DNA of 64,000 nucleotides from Hyphomicrobium_A sp963726795 (GTDB lineage: Bacteria > Pseudomonadota > Alphaproteobacteria > Rhizobiales > Hyphomicrobiaceae): contig CAVSDD010000004.1 in the NCBI GenBank assembly GCA_963726795.1, positions 248,001 to 312,000 of the forward strand, written 5' to 3'. A model generated the notes under the pieces. It saw nothing but the letters and a program-made list of their open reading frames with translations, had not been told where the DNA came from and ran no database searches. Within the stretch, counting starts at the first letter, position 1; each line of letters starts with the position of its first letter. Below, in pieces: positions 24,696 through 34,655 of the stretch. A program made the position numbers and the translations under genes.

Positions 24696-25721
24696 TTACG
24701 CAATGCCCGCGCGCAGCAGATCGTGGATGTGCACGATCCCGACCGGCTTGCCCTTCTCCACCACGAACAATGCCGTGATGCGTGACGCGTTGATCAGCTC
24801 GAGCGCTGCCGAGGCCAGCATCTTCGGCGTGGCGGTCTTGGGCTTGCGCGTCATGATGTCAGCCGTGCGCGCGCGCACGAGATCGGCGCCCATGTGACGG
24901 CGCAAGTCGCCGTCCGTCACGATGCCGATAAGGCGGCCTTTCGTGTCGGTAATTCCGAGGCAGCCGAAGCTTTTCTGCGTCATCGTGAGGAGCGCGCCGC
25001 TCATGGGCTCGCTGTCGCGCGCGAGCGGCAGCTGCTCGCCCTTGTGCATGACGTCGGCGACATACTTCAGGCTGGCGCCGAGCGATCCGCCGGGGTGGAA
25101 GGCCTTGAAGTCGCGCGCGGTGAAGCCTCTGGCCTCCAGCAGCGCGATGGCGAGGCAGTCGCCGAGCACGAGTTGCATCGAGGTCGACGTGGTTGGCGCC
25201 AGGCCGTGCGGACAGGCTTCCTTGATGCGCGGCAGCTCGAGCACGATGTCGGAGTGCTGGCCGAGCGCTGAATCGGCGCGCGAGGTGATCGCGATCAGCG
25301 GCACCGAGTAGCGCCGCGAGTAGGTGACGAGCGGCATCAGCTCGACGGTCTCGCCCGACCAGGAGAGCGCGAGCAGCGCGTCGTCGCGCGTGATCATGCC
25401 GAGGTCGCCGTGCGAGGCTTCGGTCGGATGCACGAAGAATGCCGGGGTGCCGGTCGAGGCGAACGTCGCCGCGATCTTCTGGCCGATGTTGCCGCTCTTG
25501 CCGATGCCGGTGACGATGACGCGCCCGCGCGTCCGTCGCAGTGTGTCGAGTGCGTCGGAGAACGGACCCGATAGCGGCCCGGCGATGGCTTCGCGCAACA
25601 GCGCCAGCCCCTCGCATTCAAGATCGAGGGTGCGCAAGGCGGAGGCGACCGGCTGACGCCCGGTGCGGCGCCCGCCATCGATGCTCCTGAATTTCCGTAA
25701 GGGTCCGCCGGCTGCCGTCAT
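24696..25721 (-). CDS. kdsD: Arabinose-5-phosphate isomerase (KdsD/KpsF family)
   Basis: This enzyme converts ribulose 5-phosphate to arabinose 5-phosphate, the first step towards Kdo of lipopolysaccharide. The 341-residue protein has a SIS domain (RVIVTGIGKSGNIGQKIAAT, EASHGDLGMI, ALLALSWSGET, APTTSTSMQLVLGDCLAIAL) and then two CBS domains ending VEKGKPVGIVHIHDLLRAG. ATG 25721 is chosen because upstream in-frame sequence runs antisense to the next gene and has no family similarity. The nearby galU, galE and barrel genes make an envelope-sugar neighbourhood. Confidence 0.93.
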   Translation of the reverse strand: MTAAGGPLRKFRSIDGGRRTGRQPVASALRTLDLECEGLALLREAIAGPLSGPFSDALDTLRRTRGRVIVTGIGKSGNIGQKIAATFASTGTPAFFVHPTEASHGDLGMITRDDALLALSWSGETVELMPLVTYSRRYSVPLIAITSRADSALGQHSDIVLELPRIKEACPHGLAPTTSTSMQLVLGDCLAIALLEARGFTARDFKAFHPGGSLGASLKYVADVMHKGEQLPLARDSEPMSGALLTMTQKSFGCLGITDTKGRLIGIVTDGDLRRHMGADLVRARTADIMTRKPKTATPKMLASAALELINASRITALFVVEKGKPVGIVHIHDLLRAGIA

Positions 25722-25920
25722 GGCTCGTTTTTCCCCCAAACGCCCGAGCGCCGCCTCAAGGGTTAAAAGTCTCTTACAATTCCGCGGGCGTGTCCAGCCG
25801 AGCCCCACGCCCGCCCTGTGGCCCGTTTCATAACCTATACAAACCGTTAACCGACGTTCCTTAGGGTCGACGGGTCGGTTTTTGGCGTTCGCGTGAGGAG
25901 TAGTCCCATGGGAGCGCCAG

Positions 25921-27688
25921 GTGGCGGGCCATAGCTTTAGCGTCGGATGTTTGCTCCGTTGTGCGGCCGTGACAGGTATCCTGTTGGGCTTGCTCGGCGC
26001 GCCGGCCGCTGCCCAGATCCTCGATCCGCAATCGCGCACCCAGCCGCCTGCCGTGCGCCCGCCACTGGCTCCGGCCGTGGCCGATCCCGACGAGGCGGCA
26101 GCTCGCGAGCAGGAGGACGCGTTCTCCGATGGCCGCTGGGGCGCGCAGGTGCGTCCGGCTGCGACCGAGACCGGCGAGCCCGTGACGCCTGAGGGCGCCC
26201 CGGTCCCTGAGGACGGCGATCCGCCGCAGACCCTGCGCGATACCGCCGTCGAGGACGATGAGAACAGCCCAGCCGACGTGATCGGCGCCGAGCAGGTGCG
26301 CCTTTCCCGCGTGCCGGCCCCGCTCGACGGCGACCCCGCGCCGACGGGCGAGCCGCTCGACGTGCCCGATGGCGCCATCAACATCGAGGAGCCGTACGCG
26401 GCGGTGAGCTCGGAGGATTTCGACGCTCGCCGATTTGCGCTCGCCGGCGGACATCACCGCTTTTTCCGGCGTCGACGCCGGGTTCGACCCGTTGCTGCTG
26501 CAAGCCCAGGAGACCAACTTGGTGTTCAGCGGCTCGAGCGTCGGCCCCTTCGGCATCGACCCGTTCGCGCCGCTCGGCACGCGGATCGGCAGCTTCACGC
26601 TGTTCTCAGCGCTCGAGGCAGACGGCGACTACAACTCGAACCTGTTTGCCTCGCCCGAGGCCGTGGGCGACACCGCGCTCGAGGTGCGTCCCTCCGCGCG
26701 GCTCGTCTCCAACTGGGCGACACACGCGCTCGAATTGCGTGCCAGCGGCGATCTGAGCTTCCACGACAAGTACCCCTCGGAAGACGATCGCGCCTATCTG
26801 GTCGAGGCGCTGGGCCGCATAGACATCACGCGCCGGTCCGACCTGCAGGGGCTCTACGCGCACGAGGAGGCACAGGAGCAGCGCTCCGCCATCAACGCGA
26901 CCTCGGCCGGCACCCGTCCCAATATCGTGGTCGATCGCGGGCGCGCATCGTTCAATCAGCAGTTCAACCGCCTGACGGTGCAGCTGCGCGGCGCCATCGT
27001 CGATACCAACTACGGCACCAACGTTTTCGACAACGTGGTACAGAGCAACGCCGACCGCGACTTTACGCTCTTCGAGCAGGCGGTGCGGCCCAAGTGGGAG
27101 TTCTCGCCGAGCTTCTACGTGTTCGCCGACCTGGCCTTCAACCAGCGCGACTATTCGATCGCCGCGTTCACCGATGGGATCAACCGCACCTCGACAGGCG
27201 AGCGCTATCGCACCGGCATCTCGTTCGGCGACACGGGCACCATCCTGCGCGGCGAGGTCAGCCTCGGCTACGGCCGCCAGACGCCCGACAATTCCCTGCT
27301 TCCGGTGATCGACGGCCTGCTGATCGACGGCAATCTGATCTGGCGCATCGACGGCCTCACCACGCTGCAGCTCACCGCCTCCACCGACGTCGCCGAGACG
27401 ACGACGGCCGGGTCGGGCGGCGTCTTTGAGCGCTTGTATGGCGCCGAGCTTCGCCACAACTTCTCGACGCGCCTCGTCGGCAGCCTGGGCCTTGGCTACT
27501 TCACGCGCGATTTCGTAGGCGCCGACACGTTCGAGAACCAGTTCACCGGCGCGATGGGGCTTGAATACTTCCTCAACCGCAACGCGGTGCTGTTTGGCCG
27601 CTATCAGCACACGGCATTCAACACGACGAGCTTCGACGGCAACTGGACCGGCGAGGAAGTCCAGCTCGGCGTGCGCCTGCGCAACTAG
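25921..27688 (+). CDS. Outer-membrane beta-barrel protein (apparent frameshift)
   Basis: The N-terminal frame opens at GTG 25921 with a signal peptide (VTGILLGLLGAPAAAQ) and about 150 Pro/Glu/Asp/Ala-rich disordered residues. Near 26430 the coding frame shifts, and the rest (to 27688) is a barrel of about 410 residues with alternating strands (FTLFSALEADGDYNSNLF, TRLVGSLGLGYFTRDF, ending VQLGVRLRN). It resembles the exopolysaccharide-type or BBP2-like outer-membrane barrels of alphaproteobacteria. The downstream part has no signal of its own, so one gene with an indel is more likely than two genes. It ends four bases into the convergent galU. Confidence 0.75.
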
Positions 27689-28572
27689 CGCGCCATGAGC
27701 TTGGCGATCTCGGCCTTGAGCGTGGGGCCCAGGTCCTCGCGCTCCATCGCGTAGGCGATGTTGGCCAACAGGAAGCCGATCTTGCTGCCGCAGTCGTAGA
27801 TGGTGCCGTCGAAGCGCACGGCGTGGAACGGCCGGCCGCTCTTCTGCAGCTCGATCATGGCGTCGGTCAGCTGGATCTCGCCGCCCGCGCCGCGCTCCTG
27901 GCGCGCGATCAGATCGAAGATGCCGGGCTCGAGGATATAGCGCCCCGTGATGTGCAGGTTGGAGGGCGCCTTGGACGGCTCGGGCTTCTCGACCATCTGC
28001 GTGATCGCCGAGACCTTGGCTTTTTTGTCCGCCACGCCGACGATGCCGTAGAGGTGCGTCTGGTCCTCCGGCACCGGCGACACCGCGATGTGATTGCCGC
28101 CGTGCGCCTCATAGGCCTCGATCATCTCGGCGAGGCACGGCCGCGATCCGTGATGCAGCATGTCGGGGAGCAGCAGCGCGAAGGGCTCGTCGCCCACGAT
28201 ATCGCGCGCGCACCACACCGCGTGGCCCAGACCGAGCGGCGCCTGCTGACGGGTGAAGCTCATGGCGCCGGGCTCCGGCAAGGCCTCGCTCAGCTCATCG
28301 AGCGCGGTCTTTTTCTTGCGCTGGTGCAGCACCTGCTCCAGCTCGGGCTGCGTATCGAAATGGTCCTCGATCACCCCCTTGTTGCGCCCTGTCACAAAAA
28401 CGAAATGCTCAATTCCAGCAGCCCGCGCCTCGTCGACCACGTGCTGGATCACGGGCCGGTCGACCACGGTCAGCATCTCCTTCGGCATGGCCTTGGTGGC
28501 AGGAAGAAAGCGCGTGCCGAGCCCGGCGACGGGGAACACGGCCTTGCGGATGCGCTTTGCAGTGGCGGGCAT
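27685..28572 (-). CDS. galU: UTP-glucose-1-phosphate uridylyltransferase
   Basis: This enzyme makes UDP-glucose from UTP and glucose 1-phosphate. The 295-residue protein has AVFPVAGLGTRFLPATKAMP near the N-terminus, followed by KEML, VFVTGRNK, LGLGHAVWCAR, LPDML and VEKPEPSKAPSNL. ATG 28572 is preferred over a TTG four codons upstream because TTGGAG lies eight bases before it. galE, transcribed divergently 210 bases away, uses its product. Confidence 0.95.
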   Translation of the reverse strand: MPATAKRIRKAVFPVAGLGTRFLPATKAMPKEMLTVVDRPVIQHVVDEARAAGIEHFVFVTGRNKGVIEDHFDTQPELEQVLHQRKKKTALDELSEALPEPGAMSFTRQQAPLGLGHAVWCARDIVGDEPFALLLPDMLHHGSRPCLAEMIEAYEAHGGNHIAVSPVPEDQTHLYGIVGVADKKAKVSAITQMVEKPEPSKAPSNLHITGRYILEPGIFDLIARQERGAGGEIQLTDAMIELQKSGRPFHAVRFDGTIYDCGSKIGFLLANIAYAMEREDLGPTLKAEIAKLMAR

Positions 28573-28782
28573 GGGCAGCTCCAAAAACAGCGGCGATAGG
28601 GGGCTCGGCTCAAACTATTTGGGTTACTCGGGCGTTAATCGCAAATTCTGGTGCGAATCTTGAATATCCTCCAGTTGCGCGAAGGGAGGCGGTGCAAACC
28701 GCTCCCGATTGCTCCATGGTTAAGCTCCGGCGCTGAGATGGTGCCGCCGTTTGGGTCGTAATCGAAAAAGGCCAGAGAAGCG

Positions 28783-29776
28783 ATGAGTGTCCTTGTCACC
28801 GGCGGGGCCGGATACATCGGAAGCCACATGGTCCTCGAGCTTCTCGATTCAGGCGAAAACGTCATCGTCCTCGACAATCTCTCGACCGGCTTCCGCTGGG
28901 CGGTTCCCGCCAACGCCACTCTCGTCGTCGGCGATGTCGGCGATCAGGAGCTCGTGCGCTCGATCACCCGCAAGCATGGCATAAATTCGATCATCCATTT
29001 CGCGGGCTCGATCGTCGTACCGGAGTCGGTCGCCGATCCGCTCGGCTACTACAACAACAACACCGTCAAGTCGCGCGCCCTCATGGAGGTCGCGGTCGAG
29101 ATGGGCATCAAGAATTTCATCTTCTCGTCGACGGCGGCCGTCTACGGGATGCCGAAGGAGAACCCGGTGCGCGAGGACGCCGAGCTGCGTCCGATGTCGC
29201 CCTACGGCTCCTCCAAGCTGATGACCGAGATCATGCTGGCCGACACCTCGCGCGCGCACGATTTCCGCTACGTGGCGCTGCGCTACTTTAATGTGGCGGG
29301 CGCCGACCCAAAGGGACGCTCGGGCCAATCGACGCCGCAGGCGACGCACCTGCTCAAGGTTGCGTGCGAGACGGCGCTCGGCAAGCGTGCGCTCGATGGA
29401 GGTGTTCGGCACCGACTACGACACGCCGGACGGCACCTGCATCCGCGATTACATCCAGGTCACCGACCTTGCGCGCGCGCACATGGCGGCGCTGCGTCAT
29501 CTGCGCGATGGCGGGGAGTCCGACGTGTTCAACTGCGGATATTCGAAGGGCTACTCGGTGATGCAGGTGATCGAGGCAGCAAAGCGCGCCTCGGGCGCCG
29601 ATTTCGAGGTGCGCCTCGGGGCACGCCGTCCCGGCGACCCGGCCGCCATCGTTGCGGCTTCCGACAAGATCCGCGTCCGTCTGGGCTGGCGTCCCGAGCA
29701 CGACAATCTCGATACCATCGCCGTGCAGGCGCTCAACTGGGAAGCCCAGCTCGACCGCTTCAAGCACGCGAGCTGA
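28783..29776 (+). CDS. galE: UDP-glucose 4-epimerase (apparent frameshift)
   Basis: GalE interconverts UDP-glucose and UDP-galactose. The first frame encodes MSVLVTGGAGYIGSHMVLEL (NAD-binding GGAGYIG), SSTAAVYG, the catalytic Tyr-x-x-x-Lys in YGSSKLMTE and ALRYFNVAGADP. Around 29388-29396 the frame changes, and the conserved sequence resumes as SMEVFGTDYDTPDGTCIRDY, then VFNCGYSKGYSVMQV to FKHAS at 29776. The match is complete on both sides, so a single indel explains the break. Left in the first frame, the protein would end in unrelated sequence at 29784. Confidence 0.9.
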
Positions 29777-29812
29777 CTTTTTAAGCAATGGCCCTGCTTC
29801 GCCGATATTGGC

Positions 29813-30043
29813 TTGAGCTTGCGACGACCGGCGCGCCTTCAGTCCTTAATCTCGGCGGGGATCACGGCTTATGATGAAGCGGATGCGCGTCGTATCTTCG
29901 AAGATCAGGTCGTTACCGCATGCGGCAGCCGGACCATCGTTGCGATGACGACAGACGTCGACGTTTCCACACTCGACAAAGGCCATGTGAGCCCGAACAT
30001 GGGTGATCCCTCAAGTCGCGGTGTCTGGTTCCCGCTTCTCTAG
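29813..30043 (+). CDS. Small hypothetical protein
   Basis: A frame of up to 76 codons encodes ITAYDEADARRIFEDQVV, then DVDVSTLDKGHVSPNMGDP and RGVWFPLL. The pattern of an aromatic-acidic start, a V.TLD..HV.PN motif and a terminal GVWFP looks conserved and recalls small alphaproteobacterial hypothetical proteins, though I cannot name the family. The only in-frame starts are TTG codons at 29813 or after, and there is no good ribosome site, so it may be a remnant. Confidence 0.4.
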   Translation: MSLRRPARLQSLISAGITAYDEADARRIFEDQVVTACGSRTIVAMTTDVDVSTLDKGHVSPNMGDPSSRGVWFPLL

Positions 30044-30138
30044 GGCTGCCGTGTAAGCTTCCTGCAATTCGGGAAGCAGGTCGCAAAATCGCCCCGAAGC
30101 AAGCTAGAAGCTTGGGCACTGCAGCTCAGGGAGCCGGC

Positions 30139-31416
30139 ATGCCCGCTTTTCGCTCGCTCAAATATTGGTTCGCCGGCGTTGTCGCCTCCGCGGCGATCAT
30201 GTCCGTTTGCGTGTCTCCCGCGCCCGCTGCGGACGCCTTTCGCGCCTTCCTCGACAGCCTTTGGCCGGACGCGCAGGCGCTCGGCATCACGCGCGCCACG
30301 TTCGATACGGCGTTCCGCGGGCTCACGCCCGACCTCAAGCTCCCCGATCTGATCCTGCCCGGCCGCAAGCGCGACGACAGCGCCGGCCAGGCGGAATTCA
30401 CGAAGTCGGCGATGGAATACCTGAACCCCAAGTCGCTCGCCGGCATGGCCTCCCAGGGCCGCGCGTTCCTCAAGCAGCACGAGCGCGAGATCGTCAATAT
30501 CGAGCGCGAGACCGGCGTCGACCGCTACATTCTCGTCGCCATCTGGGGCCGCGAGACCGCGTACGGCACCGCGCACGACACGCGCGACGCGATCCAGGTG
30601 CTGGCGACGCAGGCCTATACCGGCCGGCGCAAGGATCAGTTCCGCCAGGAGCTGCTCTACGCGCTGAAGATGCTGCAGGACGGCATCCCGCGCGCGACGC
30701 TGAAATCTTCCTGGGCCGGCGCGGTCGGCATGACGCAGTTTCTGCCGTCGGATTATTACAAGTTCGCGGCCGACGGCGATGGCGACGGCAAGGCCGACAT
30801 CTTCAACTCGGTACCGGACGCGCTGGCATCCGCCGCGCACCAGCTTGCCGGCAAGGGTTGGGTTCGAGGCCAGCGCTGGGGCTACGAGGCCAGCATCCCG
30901 GCGCACGCCGATTGCTCGCTCGAAGGACCGCCCGGACACCGCACGATCGGCGAGTGGATGAAGCTTGGGTTCGAGCGCGCAGGGCCAACGCGCTTCAAGC
31001 CTGGCGAGCGCAGCATCGACGCCTATCTCATGATGCCGTCGGGCGCTTATGGCCCGGCGTTCCTCGCGACAGAAAATTTCCAGGCGATCCGCCGCTACAA
31101 CACGTCGGATCTCTATGCGCTCTACGTCGGCAATCTCGCCGACCGCATTGCCGGAGGCGGCGACTTCTACACGCCGTCGGCGAAGGTTGCGCAGCCGCGC
31201 ACCGCGCAAGTCATGGAAATCCAGGAGCGGTTGCAGAAGCTCGGCTATCCGATCGACAAGATCGACGGCAAGATCGGCTCGGGCACGCGGCGCGAGGTCG
31301 GCACCTACCAGAAGTCCAATCGGCTGAAGATCGACTGCTGGCCGACCGAAGCGGTTCTGTCACATTTGCGCACGACCGCCTCGCTCGCGCCTGCCGAGAA
31401 GCCCGCGGGCCAATAA
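30139..31416 (+). CDS. Lytic murein transglycosylase (MltB-type SLT_2 domain plus peptidoglycan-binding domain)
   Basis: This 425-residue exported enzyme cleaves glycan strands of peptidoglycan. It has a signal peptide (VVASAAIMSVCVSPAPAADA), the SLT_2 fold with catalytic Glu in WGRETAYGT, substrate-binding SSWAGAVGMTQFLPS, and a C-terminal PG_binding_1 domain (IQERLQKLGYPIDKIDGKIG). ATG 30139 is preferred over a TTG at 30112 because GGGAG sits seven bases before it. It is upstream of speE in the same direction, with 83 bases between. Confidence 0.92.
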   Translation: MPAFRSLKYWFAGVVASAAIMSVCVSPAPAADAFRAFLDSLWPDAQALGITRATFDTAFRGLTPDLKLPDLILPGRKRDDSAGQAEFTKSAMEYLNPKSLAGMASQGRAFLKQHEREIVNIERETGVDRYILVAIWGRETAYGTAHDTRDAIQVLATQAYTGRRKDQFRQELLYALKMLQDGIPRATLKSSWAGAVGMTQFLPSDYYKFAADGDGDGKADIFNSVPDALASAAHQLAGKGWVRGQRWGYEASIPAHADCSLEGPPGHRTIGEWMKLGFERAGPTRFKPGERSIDAYLMMPSGAYGPAFLATENFQAIRRYNTSDLYALYVGNLADRIAGGGDFYTPSAKVAQPRTAQVMEIQERLQKLGYPIDKIDGKIGSGTRREVGTYQKSNRLKIDCWPTEAVLSHLRTTASLAPAEKPAGQ

Positions 31417-31499
31417 TCGCTTCCAATCGCGATGCGGCATGATATGGCGTGCGCCGGCGGCTGCCTGGCTCAATGCGCCGCGCTTACATGGAGGCTGAC

Positions 31500-32435
31500 A
31501 TGAATCGCTGGGTCGAGGAGACCTTCCATCCGCATTGGCGCGTGCGCCTCGAAGCGGAGGAGGTGCTGCACGAGACGAAGACCGAGCACCAGCATCTCGT
31601 CATCTTCAAGAATGCGACGTGGGGCACCGTGCTGATGCTGGACGGCGTGTGCCAGCTGACGACGCTCGATGAGTTCATCTACCACGAGATGATGGCGCAC
31701 GTGCCGCTGATGGCGCTCGACAAGCCCAAGCGCGTGCTGGTCGTCGGCGGCGGCGACGGCGGGGTCATGCGCGAGGTCTTGAAGCATCCGAGCGTCGAGA
31801 AGGCGATGCTGTGCGAAATCGACCGCGCGGTGATCGACACGGCTTTGAAATACTACCCCGAGATTCCGGGCAATACCTTCGATGACGAGCGCACGATCGT
31901 GGTCATCGCGGACGGACGCAAGTTCGTCGCGGAAACTGACGAGCGCTTCGACGCGATCATCATCGATTCCTCCGAGCCGATCGGCCCCTCGGCGGTGCTG
32001 CACACGCGCGAGTTCTTCGCCGACTGCAAGCGCGCGCTGAAGGAAGACGGCATCCTCATCACCCAGAACGGCCTGCCGTTCTTGTTTCCCGACCACCTGC
32101 GCGATACGACCCGCGCCTTCGCCTCGCTGTTCCCGTTCGTCGCGCCGTATTTCTGCACGCAGCCCTGCTACTTCGGCGGGCCGTTCGCGCTCAACTGGGC
32201 GAGCCAGGAGGACGACCACCTCGAGATCAGCGAGAAGAAGTTGGCCAAGCGCCAGCACAAGCGCGGCATCGCAACGCGCTACTGGACGCCGGCCGTGCAC
32301 AACGCGGCGTTCGCGCTGCCGGGCTATGCGCTGGGCGTGGTCGAGACGGCGATCGCGGACGGCGCCCGCGATATGGCCGCGGCCAAGCCGCGCCGGGGAA
32401 AAAGCAAGTCCGGCCACAAGGACGAGGCCGCCTGA
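31500..32435 (+). CDS. speE: Spermidine synthase
   Basis: SpeE transfers an aminopropyl group from decarboxylated S-adenosylmethionine to putrescine. The 311-residue cytoplasmic protein shows MLDGVCQLTTLDEFIYHEMM, the nucleotide-binding VVGGGDGGVMREVLKH, CEIDRAVID and the catalytic aspartate region IIIDSSEPIGPS. ATG 31500 has GGAGG five bases upstream; the upstream in-frame GTG and ATG codons lack ribosome sites. The C-terminal 20 residues are Lys/Arg/Ala-rich. speD is not in the window. Confidence 0.95.
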   Translation: MNRWVEETFHPHWRVRLEAEEVLHETKTEHQHLVIFKNATWGTVLMLDGVCQLTTLDEFIYHEMMAHVPLMALDKPKRVLVVGGGDGGVMREVLKHPSVEKAMLCEIDRAVIDTALKYYPEIPGNTFDDERTIVVIADGRKFVAETDERFDAIIIDSSEPIGPSAVLHTREFFADCKRALKEDGILITQNGLPFLFPDHLRDTTRAFASLFPFVAPYFCTQPCYFGGPFALNWASQEDDHLEISEKKLAKRQHKRGIATRYWTPAVHNAAFALPGYALGVVETAIADGARDMAAAKPRRGKSKSGHKDEAA

Positions 32436-32471
32436 ACTTGGCGCAGTGATCCTGACGCATCGCCGCGCTTT

Positions 32472-33665
32472 TTACTGGGTGGGCGCGGCGAGGTGGGTTC
32501 CCAAGAGATCGTCGTAGATCGCCAGCGTCTTCTGTTTCATGCCGGTGAGCGAGAAGGTCTTCGCGACGTGGGCGCGGGCCTGCTCGCCCATGCGCTGGCG
32601 CTGCTGCGGCGTCAGGTTGAGCGCGGCGGCGAGCGCATCGGCAAGCGCCGGAGCGTCGCCCGGTGGCACCAGCCACCCCGTTGCTGCCTCGGGTCCCGCG
32701 CGCTGCGCACTGCGCACGGTTTCGGGCGGGGCGCCAATGTCGGTCGCGATCACGGGCGTTCCCATCGCCTGCGCCTCGGTTGCCGTGCGGCCGAAGGCTT
32801 CCGGCTCGGTCGAGGCGATCACCGCAACGCGCGCGGTGAGGAAAGCCGCCGCCACATCCTCGACGTGCCCGACGAGGCGGACGCGATCCTTAAGCCCCGC
32901 GGCCTCGATCGCTTGCTCGAGCGTGGCCGCATAGCTACTGCGTCCCTGCGCGGAGCCGGCCAGCACAACGACCGCATCGCCGAGCTCCCCGCGCTCCTTC
33001 AACAGCCGCGCCGCCTCGATCAGCACCCCCTGCCCCTTCCACGCGCTGAGCCGTGCCGCCTGCAGGATCACCGGCGTCTCCGGCCCGATGCCCCACTGCT
33101 CGCGCAGCTCGGCGATGCGCTGCGGCACCACGATCGCCGGATTGAAGTAATCCTCATCCACGCCGCGATAGACGACGTGCAGGCGCGACGCCGGCGTGCC
33201 GTAGCGCATGCGGATCAAGTCGGCGGTGTAGAGCGAGTTGGCGATCACCGCATCGCCGCGTGCCATCACGCTGTTGTAGAGGCGCTTGGCCGCCGTGCGC
33301 TCGCGATAGGCGCCGTGATAGGTGGTGACGAACGGCACGCCCGTTTGCCGCGCCGCCATGAGCGCGCTCCACGCCGGGGCGCGGCTGCGGGCATGGATCA
33401 GGTCGACGCCGTTGCGCCGCACGATGTCGGCGATGTGGTAGGCGTTCCACAACTGGCGGATCGGGTTCTTCGACGCGGCCGCGAAAAACAGCAGCTCGGC
33501 CCCGGTGTCGCGCAGCCGCTGCACGAGGCGCCCGCCCTCGCTCAGCACGATGGCGCGTCCGCCGGCGGCCTGGATCGCTCCCGCCATCTCGATGGTGGAC
33601 AGCTCCGCGCCTCCGGTATCGAGCTCAGGGATGATCTGCAGTATCGTCGGGCGCTTCTCGGCCAA
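32472..33665 (-). CDS. Family 4 glycosyltransferase
   Basis: This 397-residue GT-B glycosyltransferase starts ILQIIPELDTGGAELSTIEM, the typical N-terminal pattern of LPS or exopolysaccharide GT4 enzymes (a glycine loop after strand 1). It has HARSRAPAWSA and VTTYHGAY in the acceptor domain. The donor domain has ILQAARLSAWKGQGVLIEA, VRLVGHVEDVAA and the E-x7-E motif EPEAFGRTATEAQAMGTPVI. It probably adds a hexose to envelope polysaccharide. The start is 32 bases from the divergent hydrolase gene. Confidence 0.9.
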   Translation of the reverse strand: MAEKRPTILQIIPELDTGGAELSTIEMAGAIQAAGGRAIVLSEGGRLVQRLRDTGAELLFFAAASKNPIRQLWNAYHIADIVRRNGVDLIHARSRAPAWSALMAARQTGVPFVTTYHGAYRERTAAKRLYNSVMARGDAVIANSLYTADLIRMRYGTPASRLHVVYRGVDEDYFNPAIVVPQRIAELREQWGIGPETPVILQAARLSAWKGQGVLIEAARLLKERGELGDAVVVLAGSAQGRSSYAATLEQAIEAAGLKDRVRLVGHVEDVAAAFLTARVAVIASTEPEAFGRTATEAQAMGTPVIATDIGAPPETVRSAQRAGPEAATGWLVPPGDAPALADALAAALNLTPQQRQRMGEQARAHVAKTFSLTGMKQKTLAIYDDLLGTHLAAPTQ

Positions 33666-33697
33666 CAGCTGTCTCCCAGGCGAAGAGGTTTCTTAGA

Positions 33698-34513
33698 GTG
33701 ACTGCAGATGAACCGCAATTCCTTGACATCGGCGCAGGCGCCAGCACGGGCACCAGGCGCATCGCCTACATTCACGATGCGGGAAAAACGCCGCCCGGTA
33801 TCGGGCTATTCTGGCTGCCGGGCTACAAATCGGACATGGCGAGCACCAAGGCCGGCGAGCTGGCGGCCTTTGCGCGCACGCGCGGCTTTGGCTGCACCCG
33901 CTTCGACTACTCCGGCCACGGTGTTTCCAGCGGCGATTTCGAGGACGGCACGATAGGCGCGTGGCTCGGCGAGGCCGACGCCGTGTTTCGCGGCATCACG
34001 CGTGGGCCGCAGATCGTGGTTGGATCGAGCATGGGCGGCCACATCGCACTTTTGCTCCTGCGGCGGCTCATGGCGAAGGCGCCTGCGGACGCAAAGCGCA
34101 TTCTCGCACTGGTGCTCATCGCGCCGGCCTGGGACATGACGGAAGAATTGATGTGGAAGGCATTCTCCCCGCAGGCACGCCTCGATCTGGAGACGACGGG
34201 GGTCTATCGCCAGCCGTCCGACTACGGAGAGCCCTATGCGATCACGCGGGCGCTGATCGAGGACGGCCGTGACCATCTGCTTTCGCGCGCGCCCTTCGAT
34301 CCGGGCCGGCCCGTCGTCATCCTGCAGGGCGCGCTCGACCAGGCTGTCCCGATCGCACATGCGCGCGAGCTTCTGGGCTTCCTCACGGGCGGCCAAACGC
34401 GCATGATCGAGATCCCCGACGGCGAGCACCGGTTGTCGCGGCCCGAGGATTTGGCTCTCCTTTTCGCGGCAATCGACGAAATTGCGGTGTCGCGAGATAC
34501 TGAACGTCTATGA
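33698..34513 (+). CDS. Alpha/beta hydrolase
   Basis: The 271-residue cytoplasmic protein has an alpha/beta-hydrolase triad: nucleophile Ser in VGSSMGGH, acid Asp in QGALDQAVP and His in DGEHRLSR. The oxyanion-side sequence is LPGYKSDM and the RFDYSGHGVSSG motif follows, as in the small esterase/thioesterase group related to ABHD10. The start is a GTG. It is divergent from the glycosyltransferase. Substrate unknown. Confidence 0.85.
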   Translation: MTADEPQFLDIGAGASTGTRRIAYIHDAGKTPPGIGLFWLPGYKSDMASTKAGELAAFARTRGFGCTRFDYSGHGVSSGDFEDGTIGAWLGEADAVFRGITRGPQIVVGSSMGGHIALLLLRRLMAKAPADAKRILALVLIAPAWDMTEELMWKAFSPQARLDLETTGVYRQPSDYGEPYAITRALIEDGRDHLLSRAPFDPGRPVVILQGALDQAVPIAHARELLGFLTGGQTRMIEIPDGEHRLSRPEDLALLFAAIDEIAVSRDTERL

Positions 34514-34655
34514 CGCGCCGTCGTTTACCTAACGCTCGGGAGTGCCGGGCAAGCATGGCCGTGCCGAGAGTTGGCGGCGGCCATAGGAACACCACAGGTG
34601 CTTGTTTGGCTGGCGCATACCGGCTCGAGCAAGGCCACGCAAAGCGGAGACACTG